Assembly (NCBI RefSeq): GCF_030316845.1
Contig: NZ_JASZYS010000003.1
Span: forward strand, 62,001-126,000
Reading direction: 5' to 3'
DNA length: 64,000 nt
Source: Variovorax davisae
GTDB taxonomy: Bacteria; Pseudomonadota; Gammaproteobacteria; Burkholderiales; Burkholderiaceae_C
Program-made: the position numbers and the translations under genes
Notes under the pieces: generated by a model
The model's input: only the letters and a program-made list of their open reading frames with translations
What the model was told of the DNA's origin: nothing
Database searches by the model: none
Shown here: positions 35,842-44,283 of the stretch, one piece after another
Layout of the letters: every line of letters begins with the position of its first letter
Numbering within the stretch: position 1 is the stretch's first letter

Positions 35842-36330
35842 TCACTCTAGGCGCTTGCCGAATTCGGCGACTGCTGATTCAGCCTCGGACCGACTAACCG
35901 GATTCGCCCTTAGGATCCAGTTCAAGTACACGGTGAACTCCCGGTAGCCCGTCATCGCCTGTCCAACCTTCTTCACATCTCCCGTAAGAATCACGTACTT
36001 CGGCTCCGCTCGATCGATCGGCATTTGGAACGAGAATGGCTTGCCGTCATTGACCTCAAGCAAGATCGTATTCCTTCCGACTGGAACATTGACTGCCACA
36101 AAGTCATTGTTCGAGATCGTCGCTACGAGGTTTCCGTTCACGTTCAATCGCAGTTCCCGCACATATGGCGGATAGCTCTTGCGAATGAAATACACGAGTG
36201 CCTTCCCGTCGCCAGGAGCTGAAGTCGGTTGAAGGGTTCGGGTCGTACTGCAGCTCGTCAATATCAAAGTCAAAAGCAGAAGACCGACACGCGAAGCCAA
36301 GGAGAATAAGCTGATTCTGATGAGGCTCAT
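35842..36330 (-). CDS. DUF2846-like lipoprotein
   Basis: This 162-aa lipoprotein starts at the ATG for MSLIRISLFSLASRVG; the open frame upstream is not used because this start gives a signal peptide with lipobox LTSC. After the cysteine, the region GKALVYFIRKSYPPYVREL to KPFSFQMPIDRAEPKYV resembles DUF2846-type domains, which are beta-rich and of unknown role in the envelope. It is the cargo gene closest to the left end of the Tn7-like element. Confidence 0.8.
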   Translation of the reverse strand: MSLIRISLFSLASRVGLLLLTLILTSCSTTRTLQPTSAPGDGKALVYFIRKSYPPYVRELRLNVNGNLVATISNNDFVAVNVPVGRNTILLEVNDGKPFSFQMPIDRAEPKYVILTGDVKKVGQAMTGYREFTVYLNWILRANPVSRSEAESAVAEFGKRLE

Positions 36331-36639
36331 GGAAGTGAATGTACGTGCGCAATAAAAGAGGATTCTCACGGACCTGTTCCGGCCGCGTAGGCGGACTTCC
36401 GCTCTAGCTGCAAGCCCTAACAAAGGACTGATCCGTACTCGATTGTTGACGGTCGCGCAGTTGGTGCGCACGCGCTTCAAACCCAGCGCTGCAGACAATG
36501 TTGCGTCAAGGCATCGCAGGCGAGCCAGAGCCACCGGACCGCCAGTCCGAATCAGCAGGCATAGGAGGAGCGAGCACGCGACGGTCGATCCCGGTGCGTC
36601 GGAGTTCGCTGATGATTGAGTCGCCGCAGTTAGGCCGCA
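36331..36639. other. Intergenic stretch
   Basis: About 309 bp between two minus-strand lipoprotein genes; no gene or clear signal recognised. Confidence 0.4.
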
Positions 36640-37929
36640 CTAGCGGATGGCGAAGGTAAGCAGGGTCGATTGCTGCAGCCAACTGATTCCCGCGTTTGTG
36701 ATGGTGATGTCCAAGTAGCAGATGAAATTTCCAGCCGTACCCGGGGTGCCCGACACGACTCCTGTCGCGGGGTCGATCGAAACACCGGTCGGAAGCGAGC
36801 ACGGTCCTGGCTGCTTCGCATAGTTGTATGTCGGCGCCGTCAGGGGCAGTGAACTAATCGCCGTGATGATGGGATTCAGAGAGATGGGCGTGCCTACCGT
36901 GCCGACGGGCACGGTGCTCGAGACATGGCGAATGAGGATCGGTCGGCTAGCGCTCACGCCGAAGTTCGTTTGGGTGGGATTGCTCGCGCCGCCCGGGGTG
37001 ACGATGGTGGCCTTCACCAGGATGGATAGGTTTGCCGAGGTCGTCGTCGGCGTTCCGGCGATTCGACCGGTGGCGGGGTCGATCGTCAGCCCGGCGGGTA
37101 GTTGCACAGCAGGTATCGCGAAGTCCTTGAGGATGCTGCCCGCAGGCGCCGTGGCGCTGAGACTGACTTCGGCGGAGAAAGGCTGGCCGATGTACGAGTT
37201 CATTCCGTTAAGGCTCTGCCCCGTGCCGCCCGTGTTGACGTAGCCGAAGCCTGGCACGCCGACGTTGACGGCATACGTCGCCACCGTCTCGTAGGCCCCG
37301 AATTTCGTGCTCATCCGCGCGCCAATTTCGGCGGAGAAGGAGCCGACAGAGGTCGTGGTACCGACCACTGCGCCGGTGTTGGCGTTCAGCGTGAGTCCTG
37401 GTGGCAGAGCGCCGCTCTTGAGCGTGTAGACCCACGCAATCTCCGCGTCGGCCGGCGCCTCCCATCCGGAGATCGTCACGACATCGTTCACCGTCTCGCC
37501 GATGGAGAAGGCATTCTGACTCATCGTGCGAGCCATGTAGCGTGCAGAAGGCGCCAGCACGCGGACGGTGACAGTCGACTGGATCGTGTTTGACACCCCA
37601 GAGGCGCCAACCCGGATGCTGATGTTGAAGTTGCTCCCGGGTTCGGTGGGGCGCCCAACGATCGCGCAATTGCTGCCGAGCACCATACCGGCGGGCAGCT
37701 TGCCGGCGGTCGCCACGCAGATTGGCGCGTGGCCATCGAATCCGAAGAACGCGGGCATAACCACGGAGTCCTTGAACAGATAGACATCCCGATTGGGCCA
37801 AGTCAACCCAACCTGCAGGGTCTGGACACCGCCACTGGTCGTGCTGCCACCTCCTCCAGCGGACCCTCCGCCTCCGCAAGCCGACATGAAAGCCAGGACG
37901 ACAAGCAGCGACGCGCGAAGGAAGGCCAT
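36640..37929 (-). CDS. Lipoprotein with tandem putative Ig-like (He_PIG) domains
   Basis: This 429-aa protein has a signal peptide and lipobox MSACGGGGSAGGGG, giving a lipidated cysteine followed by a flexible glycine linker. The rest is built of repeated Ig-like units recognisable by the He_PIG pattern: LPPGLTLNANTGAVVGT, LPAGLTIDPATGRIAGTP and LPTGVSIDPATGVVSGTP, with a degenerate first unit (LPAGMVLGSNCAIVGRP). Such proteins are usually surface-exposed and may bind partners or sugars. It lies in the cargo of the Tn7-like element as a single gene. Its binding target is unknown. Confidence 0.85.
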   Translation of the reverse strand: MAFLRASLLVVLAFMSACGGGGSAGGGGSTTSGGVQTLQVGLTWPNRDVYLFKDSVVMPAFFGFDGHAPICVATAGKLPAGMVLGSNCAIVGRPTEPGSNFNISIRVGASGVSNTIQSTVTVRVLAPSARYMARTMSQNAFSIGETVNDVVTISGWEAPADAEIAWVYTLKSGALPPGLTLNANTGAVVGTTTSVGSFSAEIGARMSTKFGAYETVATYAVNVGVPGFGYVNTGGTGQSLNGMNSYIGQPFSAEVSLSATAPAGSILKDFAIPAVQLPAGLTIDPATGRIAGTPTTTSANLSILVKATIVTPGGASNPTQTNFGVSASRPILIRHVSSTVPVGTVGTPISLNPIITAISSLPLTAPTYNYAKQPGPCSLPTGVSIDPATGVVSGTPGTAGNFICYLDITITNAGISWLQQSTLLTFAIR

Positions 37930-38478
37930 AGGTTGTCTTTGTTGGTGTGGCGAGCGTCAACTCGAACCTGGCCACAATAAAATGGAAAGAATTCGAAATC
38001 GACAGAAAGCGCAAGTGAGGACTAGCTAAATTGCGCCTCCCATAGTCTGGGCCGCGACTTTTATAGCCGAGCCAGTCTATCGGTTACCCATCGCATGGCA
38101 AGAGACCGCTTGCAAAAACCGCCGACGCGAGGATGCAGTTTTGATCCTGACAGTCCGGAATCTGCCCCGGGCGTGACGTAATTCCGCGGTGGTCGAATTC
38201 CGCCTGGTTAGACGAAGGCGACCAAGGAGACGACGCCAATGGCAACGGCAGGAATCCAGACGAAGCGTCAAAGCGGAAGTCGAGGTAACCCGCCGACGAA
38301 CTGACGAAGGCGGTCTGCCGCAGAATGGCCGCGCCGGAAGAGCGCCGCAACGAGCGGCCGCCATTGGCCGCCTCTCGACGCCTACAAAAGTCGGACTGCT
38401 GTTGGTCGACGCCGCGAGTACCGCTGCGATCAGGCGCGGGAGCAGCGAGGTTCTCAGGGACTTGCGGGCCTCCATGAC
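37930..38478. other. Non-coding stretch upstream of the Ig-like lipoprotein gene
   Basis: About 549 bp with no supported gene. It contains the promoter of the Ig-like lipoprotein gene (A+T-rich part near 37970-38060). The frames of 100-130 codons on both strands lack any recognisable domain or ribosome site. Confidence 0.4.
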
Positions 38479-39651
38479 TCACTGAAGCTTCGCGCGAAGC
38501 TCAGAAGTCGCCTCGGTGATTTCCTTTTGAAAATCAACCGCTTCCACGATGCGGTCTGGCGTAATACCGATTTTTTCGAGCTTTTCTTGCGAGGGGGGAA
38601 ACCAGTAGGCGGAGGTGTATCGCACTGCACGATCAGGGCCCAGCGGCGTCACGGTCTGGATGCTCGTGCGACCGAAGGTTTTGCGGCCAACGATGCGCGC
38701 GCGCTTGTGATCACGCAAGGCGGCCGTCACGATCTCCGCCCCTGAGGCCGTTCCTTCGTCCACGAGGACGACTAGCGGGAGCGCCCGGATCTCGGGGGGC
38801 ACCGCAGCGAATGGGTCGGTTCCTCGTGCGTAGTAAGCAGGATCGGCGAAATAGACGGCGTTCGATTCGGTGCGGCGTCCCTGCGTTTCCATGACCCTGC
38901 TTTTCGCCGGCAGGAACAGCGATGCGGTGCCGACGGCGACATCGAGTAGACCGCCCGTGTTGCGCCGAAGGTCCAACACCAACCCCTTGAATGGCTGCGT
39001 GCGCCATTGCGTGTTGAGCTCGCGCGCTATTTGCTGGAGTGTGTTGTCCCTGAACCCCGAGACGCGCAGCACGGCAATTTCGGGAGAAACCATCGACAGC
39101 CGCACGAACGCACCCTGCACGTTTTGTCGCTCGACCTTGATTTCCCTGGGCGCCTCGATGCCAGGGCGGCGCATTGTCAGCGTCACGCTGCTGCCCAGTG
39201 GGCCGCGCAGCATTCTGAAGGCTAGCTTGATGTTGTCCCGAATAGGCGTGCCGTCGATCGCCTGCAGCACGTCGTTGGGTCGGATGCCGGCCCTCTCCGC
39301 TGGACTGTCCGCGATGGGCGAGATCACGGTAACTTCGCTATTGCGCGAGAGCATTTCGAGGCCCACTGCGCCGCCTCTATAGCCCGGAGGTGTGGCGAGA
39401 TCGGCCAGGTCCTCCTTCATCAAGAACTGTCCGCCCTCGTCGTCGATCTCGCGCAGCATCCCGCGCAGAGCCGCCTGCATGATCTCTTCCCCGGAAAGTG
39501 GCTTCACGAAGGAGTCCCGGAGCAATTGGTACGTTGCAGCCAACGACTGAAGATCTTCCCGCGGTATCGGTTCGCGCGTGGGCTGATCCTCGGCAAGAGC
39601 CAAAGTCGACAGAGTGATGGCCAGCGTTGCAGTGACGTGCCGGAAGGTCAT
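38479..39651 (-). CDS. S41 family carboxy-terminal processing peptidase
   Basis: This 390-aa exported serine protease has a signal peptide ending ALAED, an N-terminal helical region, a PDZ domain (about 95-175, GLEMLSRNSEVTVISPI, GIRPNDVLQAIDGTPI) and the S41 catalytic domain. The nucleophile is in VDEGTASGAEI near residue 304 and the general-base lysine in GRKTFGRTSIQ near residue 323, giving the Ser-Lys dyad of CtpA-type proteases. It should act on periplasmic proteins, possibly the lipoproteins encoded nearby. It is an unusual passenger for a transposon. Confidence 0.92.
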   Translation of the reverse strand: MTFRHVTATLAITLSTLALAEDQPTREPIPREDLQSLAATYQLLRDSFVKPLSGEEIMQAALRGMLREIDDEGGQFLMKEDLADLATPPGYRGGAVGLEMLSRNSEVTVISPIADSPAERAGIRPNDVLQAIDGTPIRDNIKLAFRMLRGPLGSSVTLTMRRPGIEAPREIKVERQNVQGAFVRLSMVSPEIAVLRVSGFRDNTLQQIARELNTQWRTQPFKGLVLDLRRNTGGLLDVAVGTASLFLPAKSRVMETQGRRTESNAVYFADPAYYARGTDPFAAVPPEIRALPLVVLVDEGTASGAEIVTAALRDHKRARIVGRKTFGRTSIQTVTPLGPDRAVRYTSAYWFPPSQEKLEKIGITPDRIVEAVDFQKEITEATSELRAKLQ

Positions 39652-39928
39652 AGTGATGTCATAAAGTGAGTGTTCTGGTCGGAGTGCCTGCGGGGGTCAA
39701 AGACCGGTTCTGCCCTGTGGTGCAGAAAGAAACTCGATGTCGGCGCTGCAACGCAAGTTTCCGGACGTACATCGAGCCGCATGTCGATGTTGATAAGGTC
39801 TTCTGTATCGCTCTGATGGTCGATCTTCGAGACTGCGCGAAGGGAGCTTTTCGCGACCAGTCACATTGCGTCGGTCGATGCCCCGCATCAAACGACTCCC
39901 GCACCGATCGCCCGTTCACCGGGGGGCT

Positions 39929-40399
39929 TCACGTGCAGCTTGGGTAGACCTGTCGGAACGTTTCGTCCTTGACCCTCGTTACCGAGCCCTTCTGCTTGTC
40001 TTCGCGGAACATTCGGACATAGCAGTATTTCCCTACGGAATCGACTTCGACATCGTACTTGGCATTCCTCCTTGGAAAGAACGAGAAGTTGATCCGGCAA
40101 AACGGGCCTTCGAACGCCGCGCTGTAGATCATGGTGATGTCCATGGGCTTTTCCGCCTCGATCTTCATCAAGGCGCCCTGGTTGCCGTCCTGCTCGACCT
40201 TGATTCGATCGAGGTAGTACGTCTTCCCACAGAACGAACTGCCGGACACGGTCGAACGAAGAATCCCGGAAGCCTGGGGCGTGCTCATCTGAAGCACTGC
40301 TGCGGGGCCGGTGTCCGGCGCCTTGTAGTCGCCCATCATGTAGGGCGCGTTGCAGCCGGATAGAGCCAGCGTCACAAGCAGCGTAATGGGCAATCTCAT
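39929..40399 (-). CDS. Hypothetical lipoprotein
   Basis: This 156-aa protein starts with MRLPITLLVTLALSGCNAP, a signal peptide with lipobox LSGC. The mature part has four cysteines that could form disulfides (FCGKTY, GPFCRI, KYCYV, PSCT) and a beta-rich pattern. No family is recognised. The start overlaps the stop of the upstream lipoprotein gene (ATGA), so the two are coupled and may work together. Confidence 0.78.
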   Translation of the reverse strand: MRLPITLLVTLALSGCNAPYMMGDYKAPDTGPAAVLQMSTPQASGILRSTVSGSSFCGKTYYLDRIKVEQDGNQGALMKIEAEKPMDITMIYSAAFEGPFCRINFSFFPRRNAKYDVEVDSVGKYCYVRMFREDKQKGSVTRVKDETFRQVYPSCT

Positions 40400-40896
40400 T
40401 GATTTTCCTTTTTCACAGTCAGCCACGCGCGAGCGCGATTCGCACCGATCGCCGCGCATCGAAGGTCGTAGCTCGATCCGGCCGCCAATTCGTCCGTCAG
40501 TTCGATGAGCGAAAACGCCTGGCGACTCACGCCGCTGATCTTTCCTTCGCCGTTTGGGCTTCTGGAAAAGGGGGCGGGCGCGTTATGAGGGGCTTGATCG
40601 ATGGCACTGCCGGGAAGCAAGCACCGGATGGACAGCTGTACCTTCCCAGGCTTGGTGACGACGTGGGTCGCCAAGCCCGTCAAATCGTTGCCGATCACGG
40701 CGCCGTTGACTTTCAGGATGTACGGCGCCGCCTCCCGGTTGCTGTCGGTGCGTGTAAGTCGGACCCCGACGTCGCCAACGGATTGGATGATGACCCGGGT
40801 CCCATCGCTGGGTGCGTCAGAAAGCGTCCGATGCCCGCATCCCGCCAGGAGAAGTACGGCCAACATGGCGGAAGCCCGTTTGAGCGCACGATCCAC
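40396..40896 (-). CDS. Hypothetical lipoprotein
   Basis: This protein of about 166 aa most likely starts at a GTG (40896) with GGAG close upstream, giving the signal peptide ALKRASAMLAVLLLAGCGH with lipobox LAGC; an ATG at 40866 is the alternative. The mature part contains a stretch like a small carrier or adhesion domain (YILKVNGAVIGNDLTGL) and two further cysteines. It is not recognised. It overlaps the next lipoprotein gene by 4 bp. Confidence 0.72.
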   Translation of the reverse strand: MDRALKRASAMLAVLLLAGCGHRTLSDAPSDGTRVIIQSVGDVGVRLTRTDSNREAAPYILKVNGAVIGNDLTGLATHVVTKPGKVQLSIRCLLPGSAIDQAPHNAPAPFSRSPNGEGKISGVSRQAFSLIELTDELAAGSSYDLRCAAIGANRARAWLTVKKENQ

Positions 40897-41370
40897 GCCT
40901 CTCCGGCAGTGCCCTCGCTGTGTGCGACTTGTCCCGCCACGGCGAACCGCTCGTCCTCTTCCACCCATCTTCAGCCCTCAAAAAAACAGATAGTTACATC
41001 CCAATGTAACATCGGATTGATTGACCAGAGCTAGGCCGCCACGAATTTGAATAGGCCAAATCCCAAGGCGCGACGGTGCTCCGGCGACTGAGGTGCAGGC
41101 GGGACGCCTCCTCCCGCCGAAAAAGTTCGGTTGGTGGTTGGTCGCATTCGGTCTGCCGAATCACCCCCTCCTGCCGGCGAAGTCCGTCGGAAACCGCTAT
41201 CGCCCCCGTCGGTCAAGCACTGCAACCATCCTGCTCCACGTGTTTGAGGGAACGGACTAAGCCTTGGTCGATGACATGCGGTTTGTCGATTGAAGACTTC
41301 GCGGGGGCGGAAGCTGAAGTTGAGGTCGACGCGATGTCGCGTCTTGGCCGCTCGTCGTCTCAGGACGGGG
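40897..41370. other. Intergenic stretch
   Basis: About 470 bp between minus-strand genes. Apart from the promoter of the lipoprotein pair near 40980-41010 (A+T-rich), nothing convincing is seen; the minus-strand open frames there lack a recognised domain. Confidence 0.4.
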
Positions 41371-42417
41371 TCAATCTTGCCGAAGCACATGAACCTTGAC
41401 TGCCGCCGATCGATCTCGTGCACGACCGATTGTGGTGTTCTCGTTCCTCGAGGCGCCGGTCGTCGTAGTGATGCGCTCCGGCTGGACACCCGCAGCAACA
41501 AAGTACCTGCGCATGAATTCGGCGCGCTTTGAATCTAGCGCCATCTCCGCCAGTTCCTCTCGCTCGTTGGGATCGGAGTAGCCGACGATCTCGATGCGAT
41601 CTACTTCATACGCCGTACTCACTTTTGCAATCAACTGCTCCAGTTTTGCGAACGCGATTGGATGCGGATACGCTTGTAGCGGGTTGAAGAAAACGTCAAT
41701 TTCGTAGGTCACGCCAAGAGCGTGTCGTCCATCGACGCGTGATTTGAGTACTATGGACTTGAGCCCAGCAGGGGGCGGCATCCGGTTTAGGTTTCCGAGC
41801 GCAACAACGAAGGCATCCGTATCCCAGTCGCAGCGATCCAAGACCGCTTGCAGCTCCTCCGGCGCCTTGGCGATGTCTGCGTAGATGCGATCGCAGACAC
41901 TCGCATTCTGCGGAATGCGAGATGGCGAGTCCTGCGCAGATGCGCCTCCGATTGAGGAGGGCAGCACTCTCCCTGCCTGCGGCTTCATTCCTTCAGTTTG
42001 TCGTCGATCGTGCGGAGCATCCAGACCTTCGCGGACGATCTTCCTCTCGGCTAGCTTGAAACTGATTGGAATGTTGAACCACATTCCCTCGGTTACGGCA
42101 TTGCGACGGCCCGGCAAGAAGTCCCAAGCGCGAACTGCATCCAACGCTGCTTGGTCCAAAGTCACGTGTCCGCTCGACTCCCGAACGCCAGCTTTCGAAG
42201 GTCGTCCTTCGGCGTCAATCCAGACACGAATGACTACCCGACCCTCTTGTTCATTTTGTTTGGCAATGGCGGGGTAGATCGGCGGCTTGTTTTTGCCGTG
42301 AAGCGCCTGAGGGGCAACGACCAGAGGACCCATCGCGGAGGCATCGTTGGTTCGATCCACCGCACATCCGCCAAGGGCCGAAGTCACGAGAATCAAAATA
42401 CTGAAAGCCAACTTCAT
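41371..42417 (-). CDS. Lipoprotein with TonB C-terminal domain fused to OmpA-like domain
   Basis: This 348-aa protein has a lipobox signal peptide (SALGGC), then a TonB C-terminal-type domain at about 45-125 (PPIYPAIAKQNEQEGRVVIR, WIDAEGRPSKAGVRESSGH). A linker follows, then a C-terminal OmpA-like peptidoglycan-binding domain at about 230-345 (IEIVGYSDPNEREELAEMAL, DSKRAEFMRRYFVAAGV). TonB domains contact outer-membrane transporters and OmpA domains hold the cell wall, so the protein could connect envelope layers. The pairing within a lipoprotein is uncommon. It is divergent from the gene at 42592. Confidence 0.85.
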   Translation of the reverse strand: MKLAFSILILVTSALGGCAVDRTNDASAMGPLVVAPQALHGKNKPPIYPAIAKQNEQEGRVVIRVWIDAEGRPSKAGVRESSGHVTLDQAALDAVRAWDFLPGRRNAVTEGMWFNIPISFKLAERKIVREGLDAPHDRRQTEGMKPQAGRVLPSSIGGASAQDSPSRIPQNASVCDRIYADIAKAPEELQAVLDRCDWDTDAFVVALGNLNRMPPPAGLKSIVLKSRVDGRHALGVTYEIDVFFNPLQAYPHPIAFAKLEQLIAKVSTAYEVDRIEIVGYSDPNEREELAEMALDSKRAEFMRRYFVAAGVQPERITTTTGASRNENTTIGRARDRSAAVKVHVLRQD

Positions 42418-42591
42418 GAGTTCAATTCCGGATCGGAAATAGATCGGCAGCGGGAACGTCGAATCCTTGCCTCCTGCCCGTATAGCTCAGCTACACGTTG
42501 ACGGCCGGCCACATTTTCACTCAGCGCGTGGGGGCGAAGCAGCCGCACGGCCATCAATCTCAAGCTCGCTGTTCCGGCGGACCTCCATAGA

Positions 42592-43356
42592 ATGATGTCA
42601 ATGCGTTCACTCATCCTCGCTACGCTGGCTTCGATCCTGACCTCCGGATGCAATGCCCCAATTCCAATTCGCTCCTCAGGTGTCCCGGGTGCTTCCCCGA
42701 GCGTCGCGGCGCTAGAAAGCACTCAGGGCGCCAGTGTGCTCGGCGCCTGGTTCTATGCAGAAGGCAGATGTCTAGAGCGCTACGAATTCGCCAAGACCGG
42801 ATTCTTTTACAGCTCGAGTAACCAGGAGCTGCTGAAGGGGCGCTTCCTCGCCGAGGACCTTCAGGGAGAACCTCCCGTGATTCGGGTCACCCAGAGAGTC
42901 GACGAGGACAACCGCAAGGACGATTGCACCGGCCCCTCCACAGATAAGAAGGGACAGACGTACGTGCGATACGTCCTGATGGCGGCGGACCGGGCGAGCA
43001 TCCGGGTATGTGTCAGCGCCGACGGCAAGGGATGCGTCGGCCCGCTTACACGAAGGCTTCCTCCGACCCCATGGCTAAGCTACGGAGATAGGGTGAACGC
43101 CGTCTTCAAGCCGTACGTCCACTTCCCAGAGGAGCTGCTTATGGCTCCGTCGCTTCGATCCAACCCCGCCACGGAAGTTGAGGTGCGAAGCGAGCCGGAC
43201 GGCAGAATTCTCAGCTTCAAGATGCTCGCCTCCAGTGGAACGAAGTCCTGGGATGACGCGGTCTTGATGGCCGTAAGGCAGGTGGATACACTCCCCTCGG
43301 ACTACCAAGGCAAGGTGCCACCCGTACTGATCATTGGGTTCCGTCCTCACCCCTAA
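42592..43356 (+). CDS. Lipoprotein with TonB/TolA C-terminal-like domain
   Basis: This 254-aa protein has a signal peptide with lipobox LTSGCNAP. The middle (50-150) is a lipocalin-like or unknown domain with cysteines at CLERYE, DDCTG and CVSADGKGC. The C-terminal 80 residues (EVEVRSEPDGRILSFKMLAS, SWDDAVLMAVRQVDTLP) match the TolA/TonB C-terminal fold. It lies between the TonB-OmpA gene (divergent, 174 bp) and tniQ (convergent). It is the cargo gene nearest the transposition genes. Confidence 0.82.
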   Translation: MMSMRSLILATLASILTSGCNAPIPIRSSGVPGASPSVAALESTQGASVLGAWFYAEGRCLERYEFAKTGFFYSSSNQELLKGRFLAEDLQGEPPVIRVTQRVDEDNRKDDCTGPSTDKKGQTYVRYVLMAADRASIRVCVSADGKGCVGPLTRRLPPTPWLSYGDRVNAVFKPYVHFPEELLMAPSLRSNPATEVEVRSEPDGRILSFKMLASSGTKSWDDAVLMAVRQVDTLPSDYQGKVPPVLIIGFRPHP

Positions 43357-43449
43357 GCCGATTTTTGTACACAAGGCTGTCGTCTGACAGAGCACTATCC
43401 ACCCCTATCCATAAGTAAGGATTTGAGTCGCCGGTGTCCGCAGAGACCT

Positions 43450-44283
43450 TCACTCGTCTGCGCGATGCCGTCCCATAGAACGAAGCCACGCGATGGTTGA
43501 AGGGAGCGCAGCCTCCAAGGCCGCGAACTGAAAGCTCAGCGAGGGCGGCTCGTGTACCTGAACCTTTAGCGATCCCCTCAGTTCGAGTCGCTGACGAACA
43601 GGCGTTCCATCCAATAGGGCTTCAAGGGAAACCGCGTCGACCACTGGCAAGACCCCGTTCGAATCCACGCTGGACAATGACCTTGATCGACAGTTCATCG
43701 CGATCTCGCTCTGAATGCGAGTTGCCGCCCTTGAGGTCCCCCCTTCCCTCTCAGCAAAAAGCTCACAAAAACGTGGCTCGCGGCCTGCGAAAGGCCGCCC
43801 GCACCTATGGCAGCAGAGAGGATGCCGCAGGCAGTCGGGCGTATCGTCCAGAAAGATCTTCCTTCCGCAGCCTGGACAGGAAGAAACGAGGTCGACGCCG
43901 TGAAGCGGGCACGATCGCAGTCCTTCGAGTTGATGGAGGCTTGAATGAAACCACCTTTCGATGCATACAGGGCAAAGTTGCAGGCGGGGCGCGCAGATCG
44001 CGCGCCGATGTGGTCCGAAGAGCTCGTCCAGCGTATGAGCCCGTAGCACATCGTACCGCCCGCCGGGCCTGTTGCCGTATCGTCGTTCTTGGGCGATGCG
44101 GTTGAACAGGCGCACCGGGGCACTTCTTGGTAGTTGCTCCCCGCTTGGGTCTACGCCCGCCAAGACGCGACCGAGGACTCTCCCGTCGATTCCGTTCAGG
44201 AAGCCGAATTTGTGTGCTGTCAGCCAAGCACTCTCCGACGGGCGCCAGTACGAGTTTGGCCAGATCCAGATCGAATGCTTCAA
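43450..44283 (-). CDS. tniQ: TniQ/TnsD-family target-site selection protein
   Basis: This protein of about 277 aa carries the TniQ zinc-ribbon pattern: LCPVCIERWFHSSLHQLEGL, then SCPLHGVDLVSSCPGCG and CCHRCGRPF. TniQ/TnsD proteins bind the target DNA and bring in TnsC. The most likely start is the TTG at 44283, which overlaps the TnsB-TnsC stop (ATTGA), since the in-frame ATG at 44415 lies well inside the previous gene. The short length (Tn7 TnsD is over 500 aa) resembles TniQ of Tn5053/CAST-type elements. It ends the tnsA-tnsBC-tniQ operon. Confidence 0.87.
   Translation of the reverse strand: MKHSIWIWPNSYWRPSESAWLTAHKFGFLNGIDGRVLGRVLAGVDPSGEQLPRSAPVRLFNRIAQERRYGNRPGGRYDVLRAHTLDELFGPHRRAICAPRLQLCPVCIERWFHSSLHQLEGLRSCPLHGVDLVSSCPGCGRKIFLDDTPDCLRHPLCCHRCGRPFAGREPRFCELFAEREGGTSRAATRIQSEIAMNCRSRSLSSVDSNGVLPVVDAVSLEALLDGTPVRQRLELRGSLKVQVHEPPSLSFQFAALEAALPSTIAWLRSMGRHRADE

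Noticed and set aside
41031-41501. 156-codon minus-strand frame in front of the lipoprotein pair
   Set aside because: Arg/Pro-rich composition, no domain and overlap with the TonB-OmpA gene end.
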